Source: Myxococcota bacterium
Lineage (GTDB): Bacteria > Myxococcota_A > UBA9160 > PR03
Length of the DNA stretch: 34,662 nt
Assembly (NCBI GenBank): GCA_030066475.1
Contig: JASJBO010000097.1
Location: forward strand, 1-34,662
Direction of reading: 5' to 3'
The first letter of the stretch is position 1. Every line of letters begins with the position of its first letter. A model generated the notes under the pieces. The model did no database searches. It was not told where the DNA came from and saw nothing but the letters and a program-made list of their open reading frames with translations. Shown in pieces: positions 1 through 8,700 of the stretch. The position numbers and the translations under genes were made by a program.

Positions 1-62
1 TGGACTTCGCTCGCCTGCGGCTCGCTGCGCGCGCCGCCGGGGGAACCGGCGGCGCTTGCGGG
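1..62 (+). repeat. Dispersed two-hairpin repeat, copy 1 (edge)
   Basis: Begins TGGACTTCGCTCG and ends GGCGCTTGCGG. Read on the minus strand, hairpin I is a perfect 10-bp stem, GCGCCGCCGG with CCGGCGGCGC, around TTCCC. Hairpin II follows the family pattern. It lies inside the open frame of the histidine kinase. Confidence 0.85.
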
Positions 63-1064
63 GGTGCCGGTCCTGGGGCCAGTTGCCAGTCCGGCGCCGG
101 CTTGATGGACTTCGCTCGGCTTCGCCTCGCTGCGCGCGCCGCCGGGGGAACCGGCGGCGCTTGCGGCGCGCAGGCGCACGAGGAAGCGGCTGCCGTGACC
201 GGGGCCGTCGCTGCGGACCTCGACGCGGCCGCCCTGGCGGCGCAGCAGGAAGCGGACGATGAAGAGGCCGAGGCCCAGGCCCTTGGCGCGGCTCGTGTGT
301 CGGCCCGCGCGGTAGAACGGCTGGAAGATGCGCCTCAGCTCCTCGCGCGGGATGCCCAGGCCACGGTCGACGATCTCGACCTCGACGCCGCCCTCGCCTT
401 CCCGCGCCCCCACCTCCACGTCGACCCGTTCGGGGGAGTACTTGACTGCGTTGTCCAGCAGGTTGCGGAATACCAGCGCCAGCTCGTACGCCTGTCCCCT
501 CACGATCGGAGCGCCTGTCACCTCGAGCCTCAGCACCTCCGGCTCGAGTCGGTAGCGCTCGCGCACATCGCGTACGGCGTCCTCGAGCACCGTCGTCAGG
601 TCGACGGCCTCGCGTCGGGGCCGGCGCGCGCGCGCGGCCGCCCGCGCCGCGGCCAGCACCTGCTCGACCGTGCGCTCGAGTCGGTCGACGTCCTCCCCCA
701 TGCGGCCGAGGAACTCGGCGCGGCGCTCGGACTCGAGCTCGTGGCGGCGCAGCGTATCCACGTACAGGCGCAGCGAGGCCAGCGGCGTCTTCATCTCGTG
801 GGTCACGGCATCCAGGAAGGCCTGCTGGCGCTGGCTCTGGCGCATCTCGCGGACCAGCCAGGCGCACAGCAGCGAGAGCCCCGCGATCAGCAGGGCGAAG
901 AACAGCGAGCCCAGCACGAGCAGCACCCAGTGCAGCGCAGTCAGCTGCTCCGCGACGGGCCGGAGGTCGCTCACCACCACCAGGTTCCAGGCCACCGCCA
1001 GCACCAGGGCCAGCAGCACCAGGACGATCCCGATCGTCAGGGGCAATCCGATCGAGCGGCGCAT
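1..1064 (-). CDS. Sensor histidine kinase, open at left edge
   Basis: Two-component sensor kinase, inner membrane. An ATG at 1064 opens about 355 codons that reach the window edge without a stop. Two hydrophobic helices (about residues 6-30 and 45-70) flank a very short loop, so there is no real periplasmic sensor domain. The H-box DAVTHEMKTPLASL has its phospho-accepting His at residue 89. The ATPase domain shows the N-box NLLDNAVKYSP, G1 DRGLGIP and G2 GLGLGLFIV. The domain ends normally at HGSRFLVRLRAA near position 170. The frame then runs through two copies of the dispersed repeat, giving an Ala/Gly/Ser-rich tail. No response regulator is visible, so the partner probably lies to the left. 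It is divergent from the DUF1329 gene with 56 bp between starts. The start has no strong Shine-Dalgarno sequence. Confidence 0.85.
   Translation of the reverse strand, partial: MRRSIGLPLTIGIVLVLLALVLAVAWNLVVVSDLRPVAEQLTALHWVLLVLGSLFFALLIAGLSLLCAWLVREMRQSQRQQAFLDAVTHEMKTPLASLRLYVDTLRRHELESERRAEFLGRMGEDVDRLERTVEQVLAAARAAARARRPRREAVDLTTVLEDAVRDVRERYRLEPEVLRLEVTGAPIVRGQAYELALVFRNLLDNAVKYSPERVDVEVGAREGEGGVEVEIVDRGLGIPREELRRIFQPFYRAGRHTSRAKGLGLGLFIVRFLLRRQGGRVEVRSDGPGHGSRFLVRLRAASAAGSPGGARSEAKPSEVHQAGAGLATGPRTGTPASAAGSPGGARSEPQASEV
106..166 (+). repeat. Dispersed two-hairpin repeat, copy 2
   Basis: Same family as copy 1, 43 bp further in. On the minus strand hairpin II reads GCGAGGCGAAGCCGAGC, with a GAA triloop and two G-A mismatches. 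Compared with copy 1 the central stem pair is swapped (C-G to G-C), so pairing is kept. It also lies within the histidine kinase reading frame. Confidence 0.85.
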
Positions 1065-1120
1065 CGTGCCCGGGAATGTACGGTAAGATCCGGCCGCGTC
1101 CTCTCGAGGCCCGTCCATCC

Positions 1121-2614
1121 ATGTCGATTCGCCCGTCCCAGTCGTCCCAGCCGTCCCCGCCGCGCCGGCGCGCGCTCCGCGCCGGGCTCGCCACGCTCGT
1201 GCTGCTGGCCGCTGCCCCTGTGGCGCATGCCGGCCTGCCCGACGAGGGTCGCTGCCCGACGCTGCCCCGCCCGCGCGGCGAGGGCGAGGTGGACGCGGTC
1301 GCGGCGCCCCTGAAGGAGGGCATGGTCTTCGGGCTGCAGGACCTCTTCTCGCTCCACCGGCTGCTCCCGTCGGAGATCTGGAAGTTCCGCGACGTCTTCT
1401 TCTTCGAGGGCATGCGGATGGAGCTGGGCCCCTGCCACCGCCGCTATCCCACCGGCGCCTGGTATCGGGAGGCCACCGAGCGCTACGCCGGACGGGCCTG
1501 GGTCGACGACGACGGCAACCTGAAGGACTACGTCGCGGGGCTCCCGTTCCCGCCCGAGGCGATCGACGCCGACGCAGCGGACGCCGGCGTCCGCTGGGCC
1601 TGGAACTTCGAGCAGCGCTACCGGGGCTCGGGCCCGGTCGGGAGCTTCCGGCTGCTCGACCTGCCCAGCCGGATCGGCAAGGCCGAGACCTACGAGGGGA
1701 CCTTCTTCTTCCTGCGCACCGGCCACCGCGCCGACCTGCCGGAGAGCGACTACGAGGTGCCCGAGGTCAAGGACCGCGCCTGGGTCGGCGGCGGCCGCTT
1801 CGACGAGCCGTTCAACGCGCGCCACCTGGCCTGGCGCCAGCTCCGCCCCGTCAAGTCCGAACGCCGCTTCAAGGAGCCCGACGACACCTTCGTCTACGTG
1901 CCCACCATGCGGAAGGTGCGGCGCTCGGCCACACCCTGGGTCGACGGCTTCTACACGCCCCGCTACTCGGTCAGTGGCACCGAGGGCGGCGGCGGCGGCA
2001 TCCCCTTCGGCTCCACCGAGTTCGGCCCCGCCGGCTCGATCCAGCCCACCGCGGGCCTCTCGATCTCGACCACCGAGAACGCCAACAAGGGCTTCCTCGG
2101 CCTCACCCTGCGCCCCAACGCCTACGTGTGGCGGGTGGTCGAGGAGCGCGAGGTGATCGCGCCGCTCAACGGGGTGCGGGCCGGCTATCCGGAGAGCAAG
2201 GAGCGCAATTACGGCACCAGCGGCCTCTCGGTCGCCAGCGACCGCTGGGACGTGCGCTGGGCCATCGTCCTCGAGGGACGCGCCCGCAAGGTGGTGGGCG
2301 AGGTCGGCTACGTCACGCTCTTCCTCGACTACCAGACGCAGCAGCCGCTCTACCTGATCACGCGGCGACCGAACCGGCTGCTGGTGGACGTGGGCATCCT
2401 GGTGCACCGCTTCAGCGGCGACCTGCCCCGCTACCCCCTGTGGCCCGAGAAGGGCCTGGCCTACGTGTTCGACCCGGTGGCGGCGTCGTTCTACTACGTG
2501 GGCGAGGGGGGCAGCGGCTGGCGGCGGGAGTCGTACGACGTCCAGTCGGTGCCGGTCGACGCGGACAAGCTGCGCCGGCTCACCTCGACGGACGAGCTCA
2601 CCCGGGGCAACTGA
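1121..2614 (+). CDS. Secreted DUF1329 family protein
   Basis: 497 aa. The N-terminus has an Arg-rich segment, a hydrophobic core and a likely signal peptidase site after AHA (about residue 37), so it should be periplasmic or outer-membrane associated. The mature part matches the DUF1329 (PF07044) type, with motifs such as IWKFRDVFFFEG, EGTFFFLRTGHRADLP and the C-terminal LYVFDPVAASFYYVGE-type region (here AYVFDPVAASFYYVGEG). The start at 1121 is preferred over an in-frame ATG 45 bp upstream because the signal peptide follows it directly. DUF1329 genes often accompany DUF1302 genes in proteobacteria, and two DUF1302 genes converge on it here. Biochemical function is unknown; a role in handling hydrophobic compounds at the envelope is inference. 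Confidence 0.85.
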   Translation: MSIRPSQSSQPSPPRRRALRAGLATLVLLAAAPVAHAGLPDEGRCPTLPRPRGEGEVDAVAAPLKEGMVFGLQDLFSLHRLLPSEIWKFRDVFFFEGMRMELGPCHRRYPTGAWYREATERYAGRAWVDDDGNLKDYVAGLPFPPEAIDADAADAGVRWAWNFEQRYRGSGPVGSFRLLDLPSRIGKAETYEGTFFFLRTGHRADLPESDYEVPEVKDRAWVGGGRFDEPFNARHLAWRQLRPVKSERRFKEPDDTFVYVPTMRKVRRSATPWVDGFYTPRYSVSGTEGGGGGIPFGSTEFGPAGSIQPTAGLSISTTENANKGFLGLTLRPNAYVWRVVEEREVIAPLNGVRAGYPESKERNYGTSGLSVASDRWDVRWAIVLEGRARKVVGEVGYVTLFLDYQTQQPLYLITRRPNRLLVDVGILVHRFSGDLPRYPLWPEKGLAYVFDPVAASFYYVGEGGSGWRRESYDVQSVPVDADKLRRLTSTDELTRGN

Positions 2615-2672
2615 CCCGTCCTAGTTCGTCTCGCCGGTCTGCCAACCCGGACGAACCGCACGACGCCGCCCG

Positions 2673-2730
2673 CGCAAGCGGAGCCGCGCAGCGGCGGAGC
2701 GCGCAGCGAGCCGCAGGCGAGCGAAGTCCA
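2673..2730 (-). repeat. Dispersed two-hairpin repeat, copy 3
   Basis: The plus-strand text starts CGCAAGCGGAGCCGC and ends GCGAAGTCCA. Hairpin I is GCCGC-GCA-GCGGC (2683-2695). Hairpin II is GCGAGCCGCAGGCGAGC. It sits in the 209-bp gap between the convergent DUF1329 and DUF1302 genes. Confidence 0.9.
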
Positions 2731-2766
2731 TCAGGCCGTCTTCGCCCGGCAACGAGCCCCCTGCCG

Positions 2767-2823
2767 GCAAGCGGAGCCGCGCAGCGGCGGAGCGCGCAGC
2801 GAGCCGCAGGCGAGCGAAGTCCA
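2767..2823 (-). repeat. Dispersed two-hairpin repeat, copy 4, abutting a stop codon
   Basis: Nearly identical to copy 3 from AAGCGG onward, 36 bp away. In the direction of the DUF1302 gene, the TGA stop (2826-2824) is followed at once by TGGACTTCGC of the repeat. Confidence 0.9.
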
Positions 2824-5727
2824 TCAAAACGTGTAGCGGAGGCGCAGAAACAGCTCGTCGCGCTCGGCGATCGGCGAGAGGCCCTGGTAGCGGGTCCGCG
2901 CGCGGTAGCTGCCGCCCTGGTTCTGCACCAGCGGCGGGCTCAGCGGCGTCGGCTCCTGGCGCGCCTGCCCGTAGAAGCCCGCTCCGCCGACCGTGATCGA
3001 GAAGTCCTGGCTGAAGCGGTACGTCAGCTGCCCGATCAGGGCGCCCGACGTGGAGCTGATGTCGTGCACGAACGTCAGCGACGGCAGCAGGCGGTCCTGG
3101 AAGTAGCCGGTCGCCACCGTGAAGGTCGCGAGCGCCGAGATCGGGCCGTCGGCCGCGAACACCTTGCCGTCCCGGTAGTCGTCGATGACCCGGATGAACC
3201 ACTGGGAGTTGAAGAAGAAGGTGCGGTTCTGGTTCAGGAAGTCGATGAAGGTCGGCCGGTCGATCGAGATCGTGACGTTGTAGACGTCGCGCTCGACCCA
3301 GCCGCGCCGCGAGTCGGAGCGCTGGAACGGCTGGTCGTGGAACCAGGTCGCCTCCACGCCCCAGTTGGTGGCGGTCGGGTCGTGGGCGAAGTCGAAGGCG
3401 AAGCCCAGCACGTTGCGCTTGCGGTAGCGAAAGGCGATCTCGGTACCGCCGGCCCACACGAAGGTGCGGCGGCCGAAGCGGCCGTTGCCGCCGGCCTTCA
3501 CCTCGGGACGCGTGACGCCAGCGACCGCGATCACGCCCCGCACCAGCTCGCAGGTCTCGGGGCTGTCGACGACGCACTCGGGGTCGTCCTCGTTGGCCAC
3601 GCCGAGCGAGGCGATCAGGTTGAGGAAGTTGAAGGAGAGCGCGCCCAGCTCGCTGTCGAACTGCTCGCCGGTGAAGGGGTGCGTCAGCACGCGGGCGTCG
3701 TCGGTGCGGCCGAGGTCGCCGGCGTTGCAGCCGAAGGGGCCCGGCTGGACGCAGCCGTCCACCAGCGCGTCATAGGCGGGGTCGTCGATGCTGCGCGCGC
3801 CGGGCAGCGTGACGGCGACGCCGTTCACCGGCCGCGTGGCCACCGGGCCGCCGGGCTCGAACATCGGGAACTCCTGGAGCAGCACGCTGGCCTCGGCGTT
3901 GAACAGGTCGATTCCGTCGGTGTCGCAGTTGGTGTCGTAGAAGTCGCCGCAGCCGAGCAGCGCCTGCTGCTGGACGGTGAGGTACTCGCTCACCGCGCCG
4001 ATGCCGTCGAAGGACCCATCGTCCTCGTCGAACGGGTCGTCGAGCGGGTCCTGGTTGAGCTCGACGAGCTCGACGGGGACGCCCGAGATCAAGCCCGCGA
4101 CGCCCTCGCCGATCGCACTTCCGCCGAGCACCACACCCAGGGCCTCCGGTATGGAGATACCTACGATCGTCACGTCGCTCGCGTTGAGCACGTCCACCAG
4201 GCAGCGATCCTCGGTGCCCGGCAGCAGGTCGCCCGCCAGGCCCTTGGTGATCGAGCAGACCACGTCGAAGACCTGGCGGTTGCTGGGGTGGAACTGGAGC
4301 ACGAAGTCCGAGCCGGAGTCGGGAAGCAGCGGGGTGCCCACCGAGGTGAGGGGCCGCCCCGTCGCGACGTCGACGTTGCGCGAGTACTCGTTGAAGTTCT
4401 CGATCACCGGGGCGTCTTCGTAGCCGTAGAAGTCGGAGATCTGGAAGCTGAAGCGGTCCCAGCGGAACTCGACGCGGGCGCCGATCTCCCAGCCCTCGAT
4501 GTCCTTCCACGGGTCGCTGGGACGCTCCTCGCCCGCGATCCCCACTCCCGCCCAGCCGTGAGCGGTCAGCCCGAAGCGCTTGCCGCACACGATCCACACG
4601 GTGTACGGCTCGCCGCACTGGCCGAGGTCGAGCGGCTCGAAGTCGTCGAAGTTGGCGGCTACCTCGAGCCGCACGTCGGAGAGCGGGCCCACGTCCCAGA
4701 AGGACCAGACCGCGCGCATCGCCCAGTTCGGGATGCGCGACTCCTCCAGGCTCGGCAGCGAGGAGAGCGCCAGGTCCTGCGGGTTGTACTGGTCGGTGGT
4801 GCGGAACAGCTCCGTCTTGCCCCACACGATGGTCTGCTTGCCGATCCGCATCCACAGCCGGCCGTCGATCGCCTCGAGGTCGGCGTACAGCTCGCGCAGC
4901 TCGTACTCGTCCTGCTGGCTGGCGCCATGGTTCCACTGCAGCTCGTTCTGGCTGAAGCGCTGGTCGAACTGGTCGAAGCGGCTGCGGCGGCGCTGCAGCG
5001 AGTCGCTCGGGACGAACAGGCCCTGCGCCGACCAGCGGTCCGGGCTCTGGTTGGGCACGAGCGGACGCAGCGGCAGGCCGAGCGTGGTGTTCTCGCTGTC
5101 GCGCAGCGAGCCGTTCGGCCGCACGTCGTCCTCGGGGCGCCACGGCCCCATCGGGAACACGGCGTTGCCCAGCGAGGCGTCGACGTCCTTGCCCGAGTAG
5201 CGGCCCTTCAGCAGCCGGCCGAAGGTGCTCTCCACGGCCGCCGGGTCGATGAGCGACGAGGTCACCAGGGCGCTCAGCGCCACGTCGGGCAACGGCAGCA
5301 GCTCGTTGTCGCTGTGGATCCCCTCGCGCGGGACCAGCTTCAGCACCCCCCGGTAGGGGTTGGTGCGCCCGTCGGCGTAGTTGCGCAGGGTGGAGTTGGC
5401 GCGGTCGCCGTTGTAGCGCCAGGTGGGCGCGATGCCGCAGCCGGTCCAGATGCAGTCGAAGCGCACCTCGACGCGCGAGAACGCCGAGATCAGGTCGAAG
5501 GGGCCGAAGCCGTCGGGCGCCACGTCGAGCTCGGCCTCGAGGTTGAGCACGTGGGCCCACTGGCTGGCGTTCCAGTACTTGCGCTGGAACTGGTCGGACA
5601 GCGTCCGCAGCTGCAGCTCGGTGAAGCCGTGCAGCTCGAAGCGGGGCGTGCCGGCGGCCCCGGCCGGCGCCGACGGGAGCAGCAGGGCGAGGGCGAGCAG
5701 CGTGAGGAGCGGTCGGGCGCGCAGCAT
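2824..5727 (-). CDS. DUF1302 outer-membrane protein, paralogue A
   Basis: 967 aa, downstream member of a tandem pair (53 bp after paralogue B). The start is ATG 5727, followed directly by a signal peptide (MLRARPLLTLLALALLLPSA, probable cleavage near AGAAG). Family features include GFGPFDLIS near the N-terminus, a conserved WGKTELFRTTDQYNPQD block, and long alternating beta-strand sequence. The C-terminus LRLRYTF has the terminal Phe of a BAM beta-signal, so an outer-membrane beta-barrel is well supported. DUF1302 proteins are often 500-650 aa. This one is longer because of a central Asp/Cys-rich insertion (about 3700-4300) with CGDFYDTNCDTDGIDL and LVDGCVQPGPFGCNAGD. Substrate is unknown. 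It probably acts with the neighbouring DUF1329 protein (inference from known co-occurrence). Confidence 0.85.
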   Translation of the reverse strand: MLRARPLLTLLALALLLPSAPAGAAGTPRFELHGFTELQLRTLSDQFQRKYWNASQWAHVLNLEAELDVAPDGFGPFDLISAFSRVEVRFDCIWTGCGIAPTWRYNGDRANSTLRNYADGRTNPYRGVLKLVPREGIHSDNELLPLPDVALSALVTSSLIDPAAVESTFGRLLKGRYSGKDVDASLGNAVFPMGPWRPEDDVRPNGSLRDSENTTLGLPLRPLVPNQSPDRWSAQGLFVPSDSLQRRRSRFDQFDQRFSQNELQWNHGASQQDEYELRELYADLEAIDGRLWMRIGKQTIVWGKTELFRTTDQYNPQDLALSSLPSLEESRIPNWAMRAVWSFWDVGPLSDVRLEVAANFDDFEPLDLGQCGEPYTVWIVCGKRFGLTAHGWAGVGIAGEERPSDPWKDIEGWEIGARVEFRWDRFSFQISDFYGYEDAPVIENFNEYSRNVDVATGRPLTSVGTPLLPDSGSDFVLQFHPSNRQVFDVVCSITKGLAGDLLPGTEDRCLVDVLNASDVTIVGISIPEALGVVLGGSAIGEGVAGLISGVPVELVELNQDPLDDPFDEDDGSFDGIGAVSEYLTVQQQALLGCGDFYDTNCDTDGIDLFNAEASVLLQEFPMFEPGGPVATRPVNGVAVTLPGARSIDDPAYDALVDGCVQPGPFGCNAGDLGRTDDARVLTHPFTGEQFDSELGALSFNFLNLIASLGVANEDDPECVVDSPETCELVRGVIAVAGVTRPEVKAGGNGRFGRRTFVWAGGTEIAFRYRKRNVLGFAFDFAHDPTATNWGVEATWFHDQPFQRSDSRRGWVERDVYNVTISIDRPTFIDFLNQNRTFFFNSQWFIRVIDDYRDGKVFAADGPISALATFTVATGYFQDRLLPSLTFVHDISSTSGALIGQLTYRFSQDFSITVGGAGFYGQARQEPTPLSPPLVQNQGGSYRARTRYQGLSPIAERDELFLRLRYTF

Positions 5728-5780
5728 GGCCGGCCGGAAGACACCCGCCGGACGGGGTCCGGCGGATGGAATCCCGTGCG

Positions 5781-8700
5781 CTAGAAGGCGTACCGGAGGC
5801 GGAGGAACGCCTCGTCGCGCTCGCGGACCAGGGCCAGGCCGTTCTCGACCCCGCGCTGGTAGGCGCGGTTGCCGGTCTCCTCGCCGCCCCCGCCGATGCC
5901 CCCGTTGACGCCCATGTCGCGGTCCTGCGGGTTGCCCCAGAACCAGTTCGTCCCGATCGTGAGCGAGAAGTTCTCGGTGAAGCGGTAGGTGATCTGGGGC
6001 AGTGCGGCGCCCGACTGCGACTGGGTGTCGTATACCAGCGTGAACGACGGCAGCAGCCGGTCCTGGAAGTAGCCGGTCTGGATCGTCAGGGTGCCGAGCA
6101 CGTTCCACGGGCCGTTGCTCGTGAAGCCCCGCCGGTAGTCGTCGACGTACTGGATGAACCACTGCGTGTTGATGAAGAAGGTGCGGTTCTGGTTCAGGAA
6201 GTTGACGAAGGTCGGCCGATCCACCGAGATCGTGAGGTTGTAGGTGTCGGCCGTGGTGCGTCCCGAGAGCGAGTTGTTGTCGCTGAACGGCACGCCTTCG
6301 ATCCAGGTGGCCTCGAAGCCCCAGTTCGACTTGGTGACGTCCTCGGCGAAGTCCATCGAGAAGCCCAGCACGTTGCGCTTCTCGTAGCGCAGCACGGCCT
6401 GGCCGCCCGCGTTCCAGGCGAAGTCGCGGCGGCCGTGGGTGCCGTTGCCCGCGGCCCGCACGCTCTTGCGGCGCAGGCCGGAGACGTCGAAGAGCGCCTG
6501 CTGCGAGCCGCAGAACTGCGGCTGGGCCCAGGAGCACTGCTGCGGCGAGGTGTCGAAAGGATCTTCCGTGTTGAACTCGTTCAGCTCGTGGGGCGGGTCC
6601 GGCCTGGGGGAAGGCGGCGCCGTGTCGGGCGACGAAGAGAGCGCCGCCAGGCCGAGCTGGATGTTGAAGGAGACCGCCGCCATCTCGCTCCGGAACAGCT
6701 GGCCGCCGGCTCCGGTGAACACGGGCGGGATGCGGAGCTCCAGGGCGTCGGCGGGCCGCACGACCCCGTTGAGGTTGTCGCCGGCGTTGCAGCCGAAGGC
6801 GCCCGGTCGGGTGCAGCCGTCCACCAGCGGGTCGTAGCCCGCGTTGCCCTCGCCGCGGTCGCCGGGCAGCACGACGTTGCCCTGGCCGAAGCGGCGCTGG
6901 GCGGGAACCTGGTCGGAGCCCACGGTCCCGGGCGCCGGCTGCGTACTGTCCATGTAGTTGTAGCCCTTGAGCGGGATCGTCATCGCCGTGCCGACGAAGC
7001 TCTGCATGTAGGTGGCGGCCTCGGCCTGCAGCAGGTCGATCCCGTCCACCTCGCAGTCGGTGCCGTAGAAGATGCCGCAGCCGAGCAGCGCCTCCTGCTC
7101 GTCGGTCAGGCCCTGGTTCAGCGAGGCGAAGCCCGGCACCGTGAACGCCGGGTGCGGACCGAAGTCCGGCATCACGGCGGTACCGGTCGCTCCCTTGGCG
7201 GGGCAGCCGTCGGTGCGGAACTGGTCGCAGGGGTCGATGTTGATCGGCACGGTCGGCGGCACCGCGCCGGCCAGCAGCGCGAAGATGCCGGCCGCGTTCG
7301 GGTTGCCCGCCGCCCCGTTGGCCAGGAACGACGAGATCGGCAGCGAACCCGGGTTCTTGGCGTTCTCGCGCGCAAAGGTCTGCCCCTGGACCAGCAGGTT
7401 GTTCAGGCTGTTGAACACGCTCTGGCCGCAGGCCGAGGTGTCGAGGCTGCTGAAGCCGATGCTGGTGGCGCAGATCATCGCGAACAGCTGGATGTTGTTC
7501 GACGCCTCGTTCAGCACCTCGTTGCGCAGCGTCGGGTCGGTGATGCGGTTGGTGCCGTTGTCCTCGATGCCGGTGGGGCTGCCGTCGGTCAGCGACAGCT
7601 CGAAGCGGTTGACGCCGTTGACGGAGCCCAGGCACGAGGGCTCGTCGCCGGTCAGGCACGGCCCGCGCGCGTTGAACTTGCGCGCCCGGCCCGAGACCGG
7701 GTCGACGTTGCGCTCGTAGAGCGTGATGGTGTCGGCGTAGGGGAGGTCGTTGTAGCCGTAGAAGTTGGAGACCTGGAAGCTGAAGCGCCCCAGGCGGAAC
7801 TCGAGGCGCGCGCCGATCTCGATGCCCTCGACGTCGTCCCAGGGGTCGTCGGGGCGCTGCTCGCCGGCGAGACCGAAGCCCGTCAGGCCGTGGGCCCACA
7901 GGCCGACGGTCTTGGCGCAGGCCGCCAGCGCGGTGAACGGCTCGCCGCAGCGACCGATGTCGGCGGGCTCGAACTGGTCGAAGTTCATCGCCACCTCGAT
8001 GCGCACGTCCTCGGCCGGGCCCACCTCCCAGAACGACCAGACGCCGCGCGCCGACCACAGCGAGATGCGCGACTCCTCCAGGCTCGGCAGCGAGGCCAGC
8101 GCCAGGTCCTGCGGGTTGTACTGGTCGGTGGTGCGGAACAGCTCGGTCTTGCCCCACACGATGCTCTGCTTGCCGAGCCGTAGCCACAGCCGGCTGTCGA
8201 ACATCTCGATGTCGAGGTAGGCCTCCTTCAGCTCCTTCTCGTCCTGCTGCGAGGCGCCGCGGTTCCACTGCAGCTCGTTCTCGCGGAAGTCCTGGTCGGG
8301 GTCGTTGCCCTTGCCGCCGCGCAGGAAGCGCTTGAACGACTTGCTCGGGTAGTAGACGCCGCGGGCCTCGTAGCGCGGGGAGTCCGAGGTGTTGCTGAAC
8401 AGCGGCCGCGGGCGCGCGGGCAGCTCGCCCTTGCCGGTCGTGCCGGTGACCTCGTTGAAGTCGCCGTCGCTGAACGGGTTCGGGAAGTCGCGCAGGCGGC
8501 CCACCTCGCGGGCCCCGCAGCGGGGGTTCAGGATCAGGATCTGGTTCGAGTTGCCGAGCGCGCCGCCCTGGGTCTCGCGCACGCCGAAGCGGCACTTGCG
8601 CTGGCGTTGGAAGTAGAAGTAGGCCGGGTCGTCGCGGCCGAAGGGGCCCTGGCCGGCGCCGAACTGGGCGTCGGGACCGGCGACGCCGAACAGGCCGACG

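Noticed and set aside
2128..5784. Long open frame on the plus strand (over 1200 codons), and similar long frames opposite the DUF1302, topB, speA and pckA genes
   Set aside because: They are antisense shadows caused by the strong GC third-position bias: Arg/Ala/Pro/His-rich, no domain motifs, and the opposite strand encodes clear families.
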